NCBI RefSeq assembly: GCF_900185645.1
Contig: NZ_FYAM01000005.1
Coordinates: 96,992-160,991 of the forward strand
Source: Clostridium sp. BSD9I1
GTDB lineage: Bacteria; Bacillota; Clostridia; Clostridiales; Clostridiaceae
Direction: 5' to 3'
Length of the DNA stretch: 64,000 bases
Part shown: one piece after another, positions 1 through 7,334 of the stretch
Position numbering within the stretch: position 1 is the first letter of the stretch
Layout of the letters: each line of letters starts with the position of its first letter
Made by a program: the position numbers and the translations under genes
The notes under the pieces: generated by a model
The model's database searches: none
The model's input: the letters and a program-made list of their open reading frames with translations, nothing else
Told to the model about the DNA's origin: nothing

Positions 1-1
1 A

Positions 2-88
2 ATGGGAGTACCTCCATTTCTAGTAAATGCAACTAAAGGAGTTATTATCGTAGCTGCTGTACTTTTACAAAAGAAAGAATCGGATTAG
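2..88 (+). CDS. C-terminal end of a sugar ABC transporter permease (partial)
   Basis: Only the last 28 residues are inside the window, ending at TAG 86-88. The residues, ending in VIIVAAVLLQKKESD, resemble the end of RbsC/XylH-type sugar permeases, where a final hydrophobic helix (GLIIVAAVLLD-like) is followed by a short charged tail. The gene starts before the window. It is followed by a terminator and then by sugar-metabolism genes on the same strand, which fits a sugar uptake operon. The family call rests on a short piece and is tentative. Confidence 0.5.
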   Translation: MGVPPFLVNATKGVIIVAAVLLQKKESD

Positions 89-96
89 TATAGATA

Positions 97-126
97 AAAG
101 CAGGGAATATTCCCTGCTGCTTTATA
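97..126 (+). terminator. Rho-independent terminator after the ABC permease
   Basis: The 20-base stretch 99-118 (AGCAGGGAATATTCCCTGCT) is a perfect palindrome, followed by GCTTTATAA. The short T-run makes it a moderate terminator. It lies 10 bases after the permease stop. Confidence 0.7.
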
Positions 127-201
127 ATATATTTTCTTAGCTACAAAGTTGATGAAAATTTTTAATGCCAATAATATTTATTGCGTAGGATAGGATGTGT
201 A

Positions 202-1044
202 ATGATGAAGTGTGATTTACATATTCACAGCAAATTATCGGATGGGTCTTTAAGTATTAAAGATATTGTATGTTACTCAAAAAAAATAGGTTTAGATTAT
301 ATTGCTATTAGTGATCATGATACTTTGGCGGGGGTAAAATCTGCAATATACTTTGGAAAACAATTTAAAATAAATATAGTTCCTGCTGTAGAAGTTTCAA
401 CTGTTGATCCAAATTGTAATAGGCCAGTTCATATGCTCTGCTACTTACCACAAAAGCCAGAAATTTTACAAACCTTTCTAAATGACACACTAAAAAGCAG
501 ATATATACAAAAGATTAAAGTTATAGAAAAAATCATGAAGTTATATCCAATTACAATGGAGCATATTAAGCAATACAGCGATCAAAGTCAATCTATCTAT
601 GAATCTCATATTATGCAGGCTCTGTGCGATTTAGGTTATAGTAATATAGCCATAGGTCCTCTTAGAGATGAGCTTATATCGAAACAAGGAAGTTGTTATG
701 TACCAAATATTTATCCTGATATTTATTCAGCCTTAGATATAATCTCTGAAGCAGGTGGAATTTCCGTTATGGCACATCCAGAACAATTTGATTCATTGAG
801 TTTGCTAGAGGAACTAGCAGCTCAACAAAAAATACATGGTGTTGAATATAATCATCCACGAAATTCTGATGAAACAAAGAAACATATCCTTAAAATTGCA
901 TCAAAATACAATTTAATAACAACAGGGGGATCGGATTTTCATGGACAATATGCAAAAAATCCGCATCCACTAGGATCATTTACTTGTTCGGAAAAAACTA
1001 TACATGATATGTTCAAATTAGCTAATAAAATTAAGTTTATTTAG
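202..1044 (+). CDS. PHP-domain metal-dependent phosphoesterase
   Basis: A PHP-domain hydrolase of about 280 residues, the size of the RNase AM / YciV (TrpH) group, which removes phosphate from small nucleotides or trims RNA 5' ends. Metal-site motifs are visible: DLHIHS near the N-terminus, ISDHDT near residue 43, MAHPEQ near 193 and GGSDFHG near 245. An upstream in-frame TTG at 181 exists but has no ribosome site; the paired ATG codons at 202 and 205 sit behind AGGATAGGATG, and the protein from there begins MMKCDLHIHS as relatives do. It lies between a sugar permease and two sugar-catabolism genes, but substrate cannot be told from sequence. Confidence 0.85.
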   Translation: MMKCDLHIHSKLSDGSLSIKDIVCYSKKIGLDYIAISDHDTLAGVKSAIYFGKQFKINIVPAVEVSTVDPNCNRPVHMLCYLPQKPEILQTFLNDTLKSRYIQKIKVIEKIMKLYPITMEHIKQYSDQSQSIYESHIMQALCDLGYSNIAIGPLRDELISKQGSCYVPNIYPDIYSALDIISEAGGISVMAHPEQFDSLSLLEELAAQQKIHGVEYNHPRNSDETKKHILKIASKYNLITTGGSDFHGQYAKNPHPLGSFTCSEKTIHDMFKLANKIKFI

Positions 1045-1075
1045 TCAGATAATATCTTCTTAGAACATAAATAAT

Positions 1076-1106
1076 AAACTACTTGCTTTGTGAGTAGTTT
1101 GTTTTC
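1076..1106 (+). terminator. Terminator after the PHP gene
   Basis: AAACTACT (1076-1083) pairs with AGTAGTTT (1093-1100). With two G.T wobbles and one more G-C pair the stem reaches 11 bp. It is followed by GTTTTCT. Confidence 0.65.
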
Positions 1107-1158
1107 TATACAGAATTTAAATCATAATAATGATATAAAAGAAGGAAGGTATAGCAAT

Positions 1159-2088
1159 ATGAAACTTGGATTTTTAACTGGATGTTTACAAGAAAGCACA
1201 TTGGTAGAGAAAATAAACTGGGCAAAAGCAAATGGATTTGACTGTGTAGAAGTATCCTGCTGGCCTAAGATAAATACAAGAAATTATTCTGGTAGTGATA
1301 TAGACGTAAAAAACTTAGATGAAAAAGGCGTAAAAGCAATAAAGGAAGTGCTTAAAAAAAATGATTTATTCATATCTTCTTTAGCTTATTATGACAATAA
1401 TTTGCATAGAGATATTGATGTTAGAAGAAAAAATATTGAACATTTAAAAAAAGTTATCGATGCAGCTCAAATGCTAGAAGTGGAACTTGTGGGCACTTTT
1501 GTAGGTAGAAATTTAGATATGACAATAGAAGAAAATTTTGATTTGTATGAAGAAGTATTTACAGAATTAGTGGAGTACTCAAAAAATAGAAATGTAAAGC
1601 TTATGATAGAAAATTGCCCTATGCCAGAATGGCAAATGGATGGAGGTGCTGGAACCATATCTTATTCACCAGAACTATGGAATGAAATGTTTAAACGAAT
1701 ACCAAATGAAAGCCTTGGCTTAAACTTTGATCCTTCTCATTTAACTTGGCTTCAGATTGATTATATTAAGGCTTTTATAGATTATAAAGATAAAATTTTT
1801 CACGTTCATGCAAAGGATATAGAGTTTTCTAAGGAAATGCTTTCTCACTATAGTATCTTTGGAAAACAGCTGAATAAAAAGACACCTATTGACTTAGGGT
1901 GGTGGAAGGCAAAAATTCCAGGAAAAGGTCAAATAGATTGGGATAAATTTATAAACACTTTGAAAGAAAACAATTACAAAGGTGTTGTCAGCATAGAACA
2001 TGAGGATGAAGATTATGCAAATGATGAAAGTATAATAAAAGAAGGTCTTGTATATAGCAGTAAGCATTTAAGAAAATTTATGGATTAA
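1159..2088 (+). CDS. Sugar phosphate isomerase/epimerase (TIM-barrel, AP endonuclease 2 fold)
   Basis: The 309-residue protein has the xylose-isomerase-like TIM barrel fold of sugar epimerases. Seen motifs are GFDCVEVSCW early, MIENCPM in the middle, LNFDPSHLTW and HVHAKDIEF later, and VVSIEHEDED near the end; the E, D, H and E residues at these places form the divalent metal site in the family. An in-frame GTG at 1090 lies inside the preceding terminator hairpin, so I chose ATG 1159, which follows GAAGGAAGG. The next gene, 36 bases downstream, is a Gfo/Idh/MocA dehydrogenase, a common partner in inositol or unusual-sugar catabolism. The exact substrate is unknown. Confidence 0.85.
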   Translation: MKLGFLTGCLQESTLVEKINWAKANGFDCVEVSCWPKINTRNYSGSDIDVKNLDEKGVKAIKEVLKKNDLFISSLAYYDNNLHRDIDVRRKNIEHLKKVIDAAQMLEVELVGTFVGRNLDMTIEENFDLYEEVFTELVEYSKNRNVKLMIENCPMPEWQMDGGAGTISYSPELWNEMFKRIPNESLGLNFDPSHLTWLQIDYIKAFIDYKDKIFHVHAKDIEFSKEMLSHYSIFGKQLNKKTPIDLGWWKAKIPGKGQIDWDKFINTLKENNYKGVVSIEHEDEDYANDESIIKEGLVYSSKHLRKFMD

Positions 2089-2124
2089 ATTTAAGTGACT
2101 AAATAAATTAGTTGAGGTGGAAAT

Positions 2125-3171
2125 ATGATTAAAGTAGGAATTTTAGGTTGTGGTTCAATAACGAAATTTAGACATGCTCCCGAATATGCAAATAACCAGC
2201 AGGTAGAAATTGCAGCTTTTTATGATACTAATAAAAATAGAGCTGAAGAGCTAGCTTCTATTTATGGTGGTAAAGTGGCTGAGACTTATGAAGAAATTTT
2301 TAATGATCCAGAAATCACTGCAATCAGCAACTGTTTGCCCAACAATTTGCATTATAAAACAACTATAGAGGCATTAAAATCTGGTAAGCATGTATTATGT
2401 GAAAAGCCTATGACTGGAGATTTAAATGAAGCTAAGGAAATGGTAGAAGTAAGCCAAAGCACTGGAAAGATACTTATGGTGGATCACAATCAAAGGTTTG
2501 CCGAAGCTCATAAAAAGGCTAAGGAGATATTAAAAAGTGGCGAACTTGGAAGAGTATTAACTTTCCATACGGTTTTTGGACATAAGGGTCCTGAATATTG
2601 GAGTGAAAACAAAACTAAAGGAACTTGGTTTTTTAACAAGGAACAATCTATACTTGGGGTTGCAGGTGATTTAGGAATTCATAAAATTGACCTGATAAGA
2701 TACATCCTTGAAGATGAGATAGAGTATGTAACTGCAATGGAAGGCACATTAGATAAGAAAGATGAAAATGGTGATCTTGTTAAAGTAAGTGACAACATGA
2801 TATGCACTCTTAAGACTAAAACTGGAATTATAGGAAATGCAACTTTTAGCTGGACGTATTATGGTGAGGAAAAAAATTATACAATGTTGTTCTGTGAAAA
2901 AGGAATAATGAGGATTTATGATAATCCTGAATATGACTTAATAGTTGAAAAACTTAATGGCGAAAATGTGTTTTATAAAGTAGGTAAACTTCAGACAAAT
3001 GATAATCAAACATCTACAGGTATCATTGATGAATTTATTGAGGCAATAATACAAAATAGAAAACCATTAATTACAGGAGAAGATGGCTTAGAAGCCTTGA
3101 AGGTTATCTTAGCAGCAATTGAATCAGCTTCAAGTCATAAGAGTGTCCGTATATCAAAGGCAAATGGATAG
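2125..3171 (+). CDS. Gfo/Idh/MocA family NAD(P)-dependent oxidoreductase
   Basis: A 348-residue sugar or cyclitol dehydrogenase. The N-terminal Rossmann fold shows GILGCGSIT, and the signature EKP occurs in LCEKPMTGD near residue 95, where the lysine is catalytic in the family. GDLGIHKIDL near residue 180 gives the usual active-site D and H. The start follows GAGGTGGAAAT. With the isomerase upstream it probably forms a two-gene catabolic unit. Specificity (inositol, glucose or a derivative) cannot be set from sequence. No terminator is obvious straight after it; the next 780 bases have no protein gene. Confidence 0.88.
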   Translation: MIKVGILGCGSITKFRHAPEYANNQQVEIAAFYDTNKNRAEELASIYGGKVAETYEEIFNDPEITAISNCLPNNLHYKTTIEALKSGKHVLCEKPMTGDLNEAKEMVEVSQSTGKILMVDHNQRFAEAHKKAKEILKSGELGRVLTFHTVFGHKGPEYWSENKTKGTWFFNKEQSILGVAGDLGIHKIDLIRYILEDEIEYVTAMEGTLDKKDENGDLVKVSDNMICTLKTKTGIIGNATFSWTYYGEEKNYTMLFCEKGIMRIYDNPEYDLIVEKLNGENVFYKVGKLQTNDNQTSTGIIDEFIEAIIQNRKPLITGEDGLEALKVILAAIESASSHKSVRISKANG

Positions 3172-3230
3172 TTAGCGTTTACTTCTATATTTTACTATAT
3201 AAAAAATCAGATAGTATTATTAAATTATTT

Positions 3231-3259
3231 TTTAAAAATAAAAAAAGATAATGTATTAT
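3231..3259 (+). promoter_or_regulatory. Possible promoter for the large non-coding RNA
   Basis: TTTAAA (3231-3236) and TATTAT (3254-3259) are separated by 17 bases and would start transcription near 3266, just before the TGAGCA strand of the proposed closing helix. A second TATAAT at 3265-3270 exists but would exclude that helix strand. The region is so AT-rich that this is weak evidence. Confidence 0.35.
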
Positions 3260-3265
3260 ATTTTT

Positions 3266-3805
3266 ATAATTGAGCACAATAATAGCATAAGGGACATGAC
3301 AGTTGAGCGAAGACTTATATATGCTCTTAGGTTTTGGGGTGTATATGAGTCGAACAAAGATTTTACATAGATCTATAAGGGTTTATGTAAGGTCGGCGAT
3401 AAGATCTTATACTGTGAGGTAAAGTTTTATTATAGTTGATTTTGAAAAATAAATTCATTATAATAGGGCTGAAACTTATAATATAAGGTCGAGTTAAGAT
3501 TATATAATGTATTGAAATAGATTTTATAGAGTCGAGAGATTTTATAAGGTTTATTATATATGTTATATAGTCGAGGAAACCATTATTATAGGTTGTGATT
3601 TGTTTTATTATAGTCGCAAGATTATAATAAGGCAATAAACTATTTATATTAGTGCAACTTAGATTGTTATGTTCTTTAGATGTGATATTAGCCCTAAAAA
3701 GTTAATAACTTTATGAAAACTAATATCATAAAATGGGCATAAATGGATTGCTCATAAAAACCAGAAATTCCGATACTTTACGAAATAAAGTATCGGAATT
3801 TTTTT
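3266..3805 (+). ncRNA. Candidate large structured non-coding RNA (about 540 nt)
   Basis: No convincing protein is encoded between 3172 and 3951, yet the DNA is full of complementary arms. TGAGCA (3271-3276) can pair with TGCTCA (3749-3754) to close the whole domain. Inside are two 13-bp hairpins with G.U wobbles (3312-3324 with 3339-3351; 3359-3371 with 3382-3394), a helix 3421-3434 with 3459-3476, a 14-bp helix capped by a GCAA tetraloop (3602-3615 with 3620-3633), and GATATTAG (3683-3690) with CTAATATC (3719-3726) around a smaller hairpin. GCCC (3691-3694) is complementary to GGGC (3735-3738), a possible pseudoknot. A very strong terminator ends it. Wobble pairs in many arms argue for RNA selection. 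It could be a member of a known large class such as ROOL, or unrelated; I cannot decide without a covariance search. Confidence 0.65.
3305..3633 (+). repeat. Degenerate tandem units of about 43 nt ending in GTCGA
   Basis: GTC or GTT, followed by G, recurs at 3349, 3392, 3435, 3488, 3531, 3570 and 3613: spacings 43, 43, 53, 43, 39 and 43. Most units start G(A/G)..., contain an AAGATT-like stretch and end in ...TATAGTC, and most fold as a hairpin. The units differ in most loop bases, so this looks like old duplication under structural constraint within the RNA, not a recent satellite. Confidence 0.6.
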
Positions 3806-3806
3806 G
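3765..3806 (+). terminator. Strong terminator ending the non-coding RNA
   Basis: AAATTCCGATACTTTA (3765-3780) pairs perfectly with 3786-3801 around the loop CGAAA, followed by TTTTTG. It cannot serve the oxidoreductase well, being 600 bases away, and points to a separate transcript ending here. Confidence 0.9.
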
Positions 3807-3901
3807 TTTTTATAATAATACCCTAATTATAGCTTTAACTTAAGTCATAATTTTTTTAAAAACCTCTTATAAAAAGTATAAAAATGGTATATAATATATA
3901 C

Positions 3902-3913
3902 GAACATATGTTC
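3902..3913 (+). promoter_or_regulatory. LexA (SOS) operator of dinB
   Basis: GAACATATGTTC is a perfect dyad and matches the Gram-positive LexA/DinR box (CGAAC-N4-GTTCG; the outer 5' C is also present at 3901). It directly follows TATAATATA (3891-3899), so bound LexA would block RNA polymerase. It lies 39 bases before the dinB start. Confidence 0.88.
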
Positions 3914-3951
3914 TAAAGTATGATTGAAATTTATTAAGAGGTTGAGAGTTT

Positions 3952-5202
3952 ATGAGTAGATTAATTTTTCACATTGACGTAAATAGTGCATACCTTTCAT
4001 GGGAGGCAACCTACAGGCTTCAGCAAGGAGAGGAGTTAGATCTTAGAACAATTCCATCAGTGGTAGGTGGGAATGAGTCAAGTAGACATGGAATTGTTTT
4101 GACGAAATCCATTCCTGCAAAGAAATACAATATTCAAACCGGTGAAACTTTATATAATGCTAGAATAAAGTGCCCTGAATTGGTAGTGGTACCACCAAGA
4201 TATTGGCTATACGTTCAGTGCAGCTCAGCTATGCATGAAATATTACAAGAGTATACACCCAACATACAAAGATTTTCTGTAGATGAAAGTTTCTTAGATT
4301 TTTCTGATATGGAAAATATACATCCAGATTATATGAAACTTGCTGAAACCATAAAGCAAAGAATAAAAGATGAATTAGGGTTTACAGTAAATATAGGAAT
4401 ATCAAATAATAAACTACTTGCAAAAGTTGCTTCAGATCTAAAAAAGCCAGATAAAATACACACTCTATTTCAACAGGAGATAAAGGAGAAGATGTGGCCT
4501 CTTCCAGTTGAAGATTTATTTATGGTAGGTAGAGCTACAACTCCTAAATTACACAAATTAAATATCAATACAATAGGAGATTTAGCAAATTATGATGTTA
4601 ATATACTAAAAAATATTTTAAAAAGTCATGGAGAATTAATTTGGAATTATGCTAATGGTATAGATAACTCAAAGGTTAGAAAAGGTAATTATATTGATGT
4701 GAAGGGTATAGGGAACTCTACAACAATTCCTTTTGATGTAGAAGATAAAGAAACAGCCCATAAGGTAATTTTATCTTTATGTGAAACAGTAAGTATGAGG
4801 CTTAGAAATTCAGGTAACTGCTGTAAGGTGGTTTCAGTATCAATAAGAGGCAGTGATTTGATATCTTATTCACGTCAAAAGAAGTTAATTACAGCTACAG
4901 ATTCCACTAGAAAAATATATGAAGTAGCATGCTTGTTATTCGATAATGCATGGAAAGGAAATAACATAAGACATCTAGGGGTGCATATAACAGATTTTTG
5001 TAATAATGATTTTTATCAATACAGCATACTTGATTCCTTTGATTATGATAGAGATAGAGAATTAAATAAGGCAGTGGATGAAATTAGATTAAAGTATGGA
5101 AATAAAGCTATCATGAGATCGTGTTTTCTGCATTCAGGTTTGAGTTCAATGTGCGGAGGCATAGGGGAAGAGGACTATCCGTTAATTAGTTCTATGCTAT
5201 AG
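3952..5202 (+). CDS. dinB: DNA polymerase IV, Y-family translesion polymerase
   Basis: This 416-residue protein copies past DNA damage with low fidelity. The palm shows IFHIDVNSAYLSW with the metal aspartate D9, and SVDES with D111 and E112, the other acidic pair. GISNNKLLAKVASDLKKP is the usual fingers/thumb motif, and the helix-hairpin-helix part follows near residue 200 (VGRATTPKLHKLNI). The ATG follows AAGAGGTTGAGAG. A LexA box 39 bases upstream implies SOS control. A small gene follows 15 bases after the stop and is probably co-transcribed. Confidence 0.95.
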   Translation: MSRLIFHIDVNSAYLSWEATYRLQQGEELDLRTIPSVVGGNESSRHGIVLTKSIPAKKYNIQTGETLYNARIKCPELVVVPPRYWLYVQCSSAMHEILQEYTPNIQRFSVDESFLDFSDMENIHPDYMKLAETIKQRIKDELGFTVNIGISNNKLLAKVASDLKKPDKIHTLFQQEIKEKMWPLPVEDLFMVGRATTPKLHKLNINTIGDLANYDVNILKNILKSHGELIWNYANGIDNSKVRKGNYIDVKGIGNSTTIPFDVEDKETAHKVILSLCETVSMRLRNSGNCCKVVSVSIRGSDLISYSRQKKLITATDSTRKIYEVACLLFDNAWKGNNIRHLGVHITDFCNNDFYQYSILDSFDYDRDRELNKAVDEIRLKYGNKAIMRSCFLHSGLSSMCGGIGEEDYPLISSML

Positions 5203-5217
5203 TGAAAGGTGAGATTT

Positions 5218-5481
5218 ATGAGAATCATAGCTAAGCCAATTGAAGTAGTTTCTTACACCAACGATAAGGGTGATATAAGGCCTTTAAGATTTAGGTTGCA
5301 GATGGAGGACGAAACTATAAAGGTAATAAAAGTTGATAAGGTTATTGTAAAAGAAACTGAGAAGCTTGCTGGCAATATCATGCTTGTATTTAAATGCCAA
5401 AGCTTAATTGATGATGTGATGAAATTATTTGAAATTAAGTACGATTTAAAAACCTGCAGATGGATGCTATATAAAATCTAG
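5218..5481 (+). CDS. Small protein encoded directly after dinB
   Basis: An 87-residue protein with mixed beta/alpha character and no membrane segment. It begins MRIIAKPIEVVSYTNDKGDI and ends KTCRWMLYKI. I chose ATG 5218 because AAGGTGAG lies 5-6 bases before it; the in-frame GTG at 5209 overlaps that ribosome site. Similar small genes sit beside dinB in other clostridia, so a role in the damage response is likely by context, but I recognise no domain with a known function. Its stop codon overlaps the first base pairs of a palindromic repeat. Confidence 0.75.
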   Translation: MRIIAKPIEVVSYTNDKGDIRPLRFRLQMEDETIKVIKVDKVIVKETEKLAGNIMLVFKCQSLIDDVMKLFEIKYDLKTCRWMLYKI

Positions 5482-5506
5482 TGCCACCCACATGACAAGT
5501 GGCAAA
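5480..5506 (+). repeat. Stop-codon-adjacent palindromic repeat, copy 1
   Basis: The arms TGCCAC (5482-5487) and GTGGCA (5499-5504) flank CCACATGACAA. The same unit recurs at 19906, 26176 and 30614 (minus strand), and a looser relative at 33549. There is no T-run after it, so it is not a standard terminator. Confidence 0.75.
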
Positions 5507-5574
5507 CTAGGCATAGGATTATACTGACGCATAAAGATTTAAATTTATTATTAGGTACAGGGAGATGAGGTTGA

Positions 5575-6111
5575 ATGAATAAGAATATTTTTTTATCCTA
5601 TTGTTGGAAGGATGAGGAAGTTGTAAACGAAATAGATAATTATTTTAAAAGTAGACAGGTTATATTTCAAAGGGACAAAAGGGATATTGAAAGTTGGGAA
5701 AGTATAAAAGTCTTCATGAAGAGAATAAGGAAAAGCAGCTACGCAATATTAGTGATTAGTGACAATTATTTGAAATCTGTAAACTGTATGTATGAAGTAT
5801 TAGAAGTAATGAAAGATGAAAATTATAGAGAGAGAATACTTACTGTAGTTTTAAATGATGCCCTAATATATGATGCATTAAGTAAAGCTAAATATATAAA
5901 GTATTGGAAAGAAAAATACAGTGAATTATATGATACAATAAAAGAGATTGATGATAATCAAAGTACTATAAAATTATTAGAGGAACTTAAGAAAACTAAG
6001 GAGATAATGAATAATATCGGTGAATTTATGGCAATAGTATCTGACATGAATAATCCTTCCATAAATAATGTTTGCGAAGAAATAGGAATTAAGATAAAAA
6101 ACAATAGCTGA
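5575..6111 (+). CDS. Stand-alone TIR-domain protein
   Basis: The first 130 of 178 residues match a bacterial TIR domain: NIFLSYCWKD at the N-terminus (BB-loop side follows with FQRDKRDIESW), VISDNYLKS near residue 60, and SVNCMYEVLEV, where E74 is the expected catalytic glutamate of NAD-cleaving TIR enzymes. The rest is helical and charged. TIR proteins in bacteria usually hydrolyse or cyclise NAD in anti-phage defence or act as scaffolds. No ThsA-like, SIR2 or sensor partner lies next to it; the neighbours are dinB and a ferredoxin protein. The ATG follows GGGAGATGAGG. Fold confidence is high, defence role only possible. Confidence 0.8.
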   Translation: MNKNIFLSYCWKDEEVVNEIDNYFKSRQVIFQRDKRDIESWESIKVFMKRIRKSSYAILVISDNYLKSVNCMYEVLEVMKDENYRERILTVVLNDALIYDALSKAKYIKYWKEKYSELYDTIKEIDDNQSTIKLLEELKKTKEIMNNIGEFMAIVSDMNNPSINNVCEEIGIKIKNNS

Positions 6112-6148
6112 GGATAATCAAATTAATATATAGGAGAGAGGTTTTATT

Positions 6149-6928
6149 ATGATATTTTATTTTTCAGGTACAGGCAACTCTTTAGAGGCAGCTAAAAAAA
6201 TTGGAAGTTATAACGATGAACTATTGATTTCTGTATCAAAGGAAATGAATAGTAAGAGTGGGAGTTTTGAGTATACTCTAAAAGATAACGAAGTTATAGG
6301 CTTTGTATTTCCGGTGTATGCTTGGGCACCGCCTAAGATGGTGCTGCAGTTTATTGAAAAATTAAAGATTAATAATTATAATAATAATTACATTTTTTCT
6401 GTAGCAACTTGTGGAGAAAATATAGGGAACACTATGAAGATTCTTGATAATTGCCTGAATAAGAAAGGCATGAAATTAAGCAGCGGATTTTCCCTTGTAA
6501 TGCCTAACAACTATATTATTATGGGTAATATTGATTCAAAAGAAGTTGAAAGTAAGAAGTTACAGTGTGCAGATGAAGTTTTAAGAAATATTAGCAGGAT
6601 AGTTAAAGAAAAAACAGTGGGTATATTTCAAATTGAAAAGGGATTCTTACCGGGAATATTAACATCGGTCATAAATCCATTATTCAATAAATATGCCATG
6701 AATACAAAAAAGTTCAATGTAAATAATAAGTGTACTAGGTGTGGAATATGTGAAAAAGTATGCAATTCTAAGACTATTAGGGTTAAAGAAAAACCAGAGT
6801 GGGGAGATACATGCACACAATGTTTAGCATGTATTCATCTTTGTCCAGTAAAAGCTATTGAATATGGTAAGAATACGCAAAATAAGGGAAGATATAAGAA
6901 TCCTAATATAAGTATAAGCGAGATGTAA
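6149..6928 (+). CDS. EFR1-type flavodoxin/ferredoxin protein
   Basis: The 259-residue protein fuses a flavodoxin-like N-terminus (IFYFSGTGNSLEAAKKI, the FMN phosphate loop) to a C-terminal bacterial ferredoxin with two 4Fe-4S motifs: CTRCGICEKVC near residue 196 and CTQCLACIHLCP near 222. Such proteins carry electrons between ferredoxin and flavin partners in anaerobes. The ATG follows TAGGAGAGAGG. A 77-residue gene follows after 24 bases. The exact electron donor and acceptor are unknown. Confidence 0.88.
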   Translation: MIFYFSGTGNSLEAAKKIGSYNDELLISVSKEMNSKSGSFEYTLKDNEVIGFVFPVYAWAPPKMVLQFIEKLKINNYNNNYIFSVATCGENIGNTMKILDNCLNKKGMKLSSGFSLVMPNNYIIMGNIDSKEVESKKLQCADEVLRNISRIVKEKTVGIFQIEKGFLPGILTSVINPLFNKYAMNTKKFNVNNKCTRCGICEKVCNSKTIRVKEKPEWGDTCTQCLACIHLCPVKAIEYGKNTQNKGRYKNPNISISEM

Positions 6929-6952
6929 ATAACAATTTAAGGAGAAAGAACT

Positions 6953-7186
6953 ATGAGAGTAATATTTGAATTTAAAGACTCAAGTGGCACAGTACTTACA
7001 GAAAATAATATAGAAAAACAGCTAACTAATGAAGAAATTCTTGTAATCCTAAATAGCAAGGAAGTGACTTATCCAGTACATGATGGATTTTTGTTCACAG
7101 TTAAGCACTGTGTAATTGAAAATTCTACATATGATATGTTTGCAGAGCCTTATAAATTAAAAATAAGTCTTAGAGAAAGGCTATAG
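6953..7186 (+). CDS. Hypothetical 77-residue protein
   Basis: A small soluble acidic protein (MRVIFEFKDSSGTVLTENN...) with alternating beta-like segments and no membrane segment or recognised motif. AAGGAGAAAG precedes the start at good spacing and a strong terminator overlaps its end, so it is likely expressed as the last gene behind the flavodoxin/ferredoxin gene. I do not recognise a family. Confidence 0.7.
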   Translation: MRVIFEFKDSSGTVLTENNIEKQLTNEEILVILNSKEVTYPVHDGFLFTVKHCVIENSTYDMFAEPYKLKISLRERL

Positions 7187-7207
7187 ATTAAATCTATAGC
7201 TTTTTTA
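7178..7207 (+). terminator. Terminator after the 77-residue gene
   Basis: GCTATAGATT (7180-7189) pairs with AATCTATAGC (7191-7200), overlapping the stop codon, and is followed by TTTTTTAT. Confidence 0.85.
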
Positions 7208-7272
7208 TATATTTATAGCTGCATTAAATGTTCTATAAAATGAAGCATCAATTAATTTCTGGTGTAATTTCC

Positions 7273-7301
7273 TTGCAGTAAAGCTTAATATTTGTTATGC
7301 T
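7273..7301 (+). promoter_or_regulatory. Sigma-A-like promoter of marR
   Basis: TTGCAG (7273-7278) and TATGCT (7296-7301) are 17 bases apart. Transcription would begin near 7308, just before the operator-like dyad at 7316. Confidence 0.5.
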
Positions 7302-7315
7302 TATATAAGAAATGC

Positions 7316-7327
7316 TTAGGAGGCTAA
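7316..7327 (+). promoter_or_regulatory. MarR operator-like dyad, copy 1
   Basis: TTAGGAGGCTAA is an inverted repeat TTAG-N4-CTAA and contains the ribosome site GGAGG of the marR gene. A near-identical site precedes the MATE gene (7814) and a third precedes the sugar dehydrogenase (27862). Confidence 0.5.
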
Positions 7328-7334
7328 CTAATTT

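Noticed and set aside
3363..3635. Minus-strand 90-codon open frame across the structured region
   Set aside because: Composition is Ile/Tyr/Asn-rich as expected from AT-rich hairpins, no ribosome site, no family; explained better by RNA structure.
3266..3805. Group II intron or CRISPR array
   Set aside because: No domain V-like hairpin near the 3' end, no reverse transcriptase, no exact direct repeats with unique spacers, and no cas genes. The 43-nt units are degenerate and fold.
5575..6928. Thoeris defence system
   Set aside because: A TIR protein is present, but no ThsA (SIR2 or Macro/SLOG) gene is next to it; the neighbour is a flavodoxin/ferredoxin protein.
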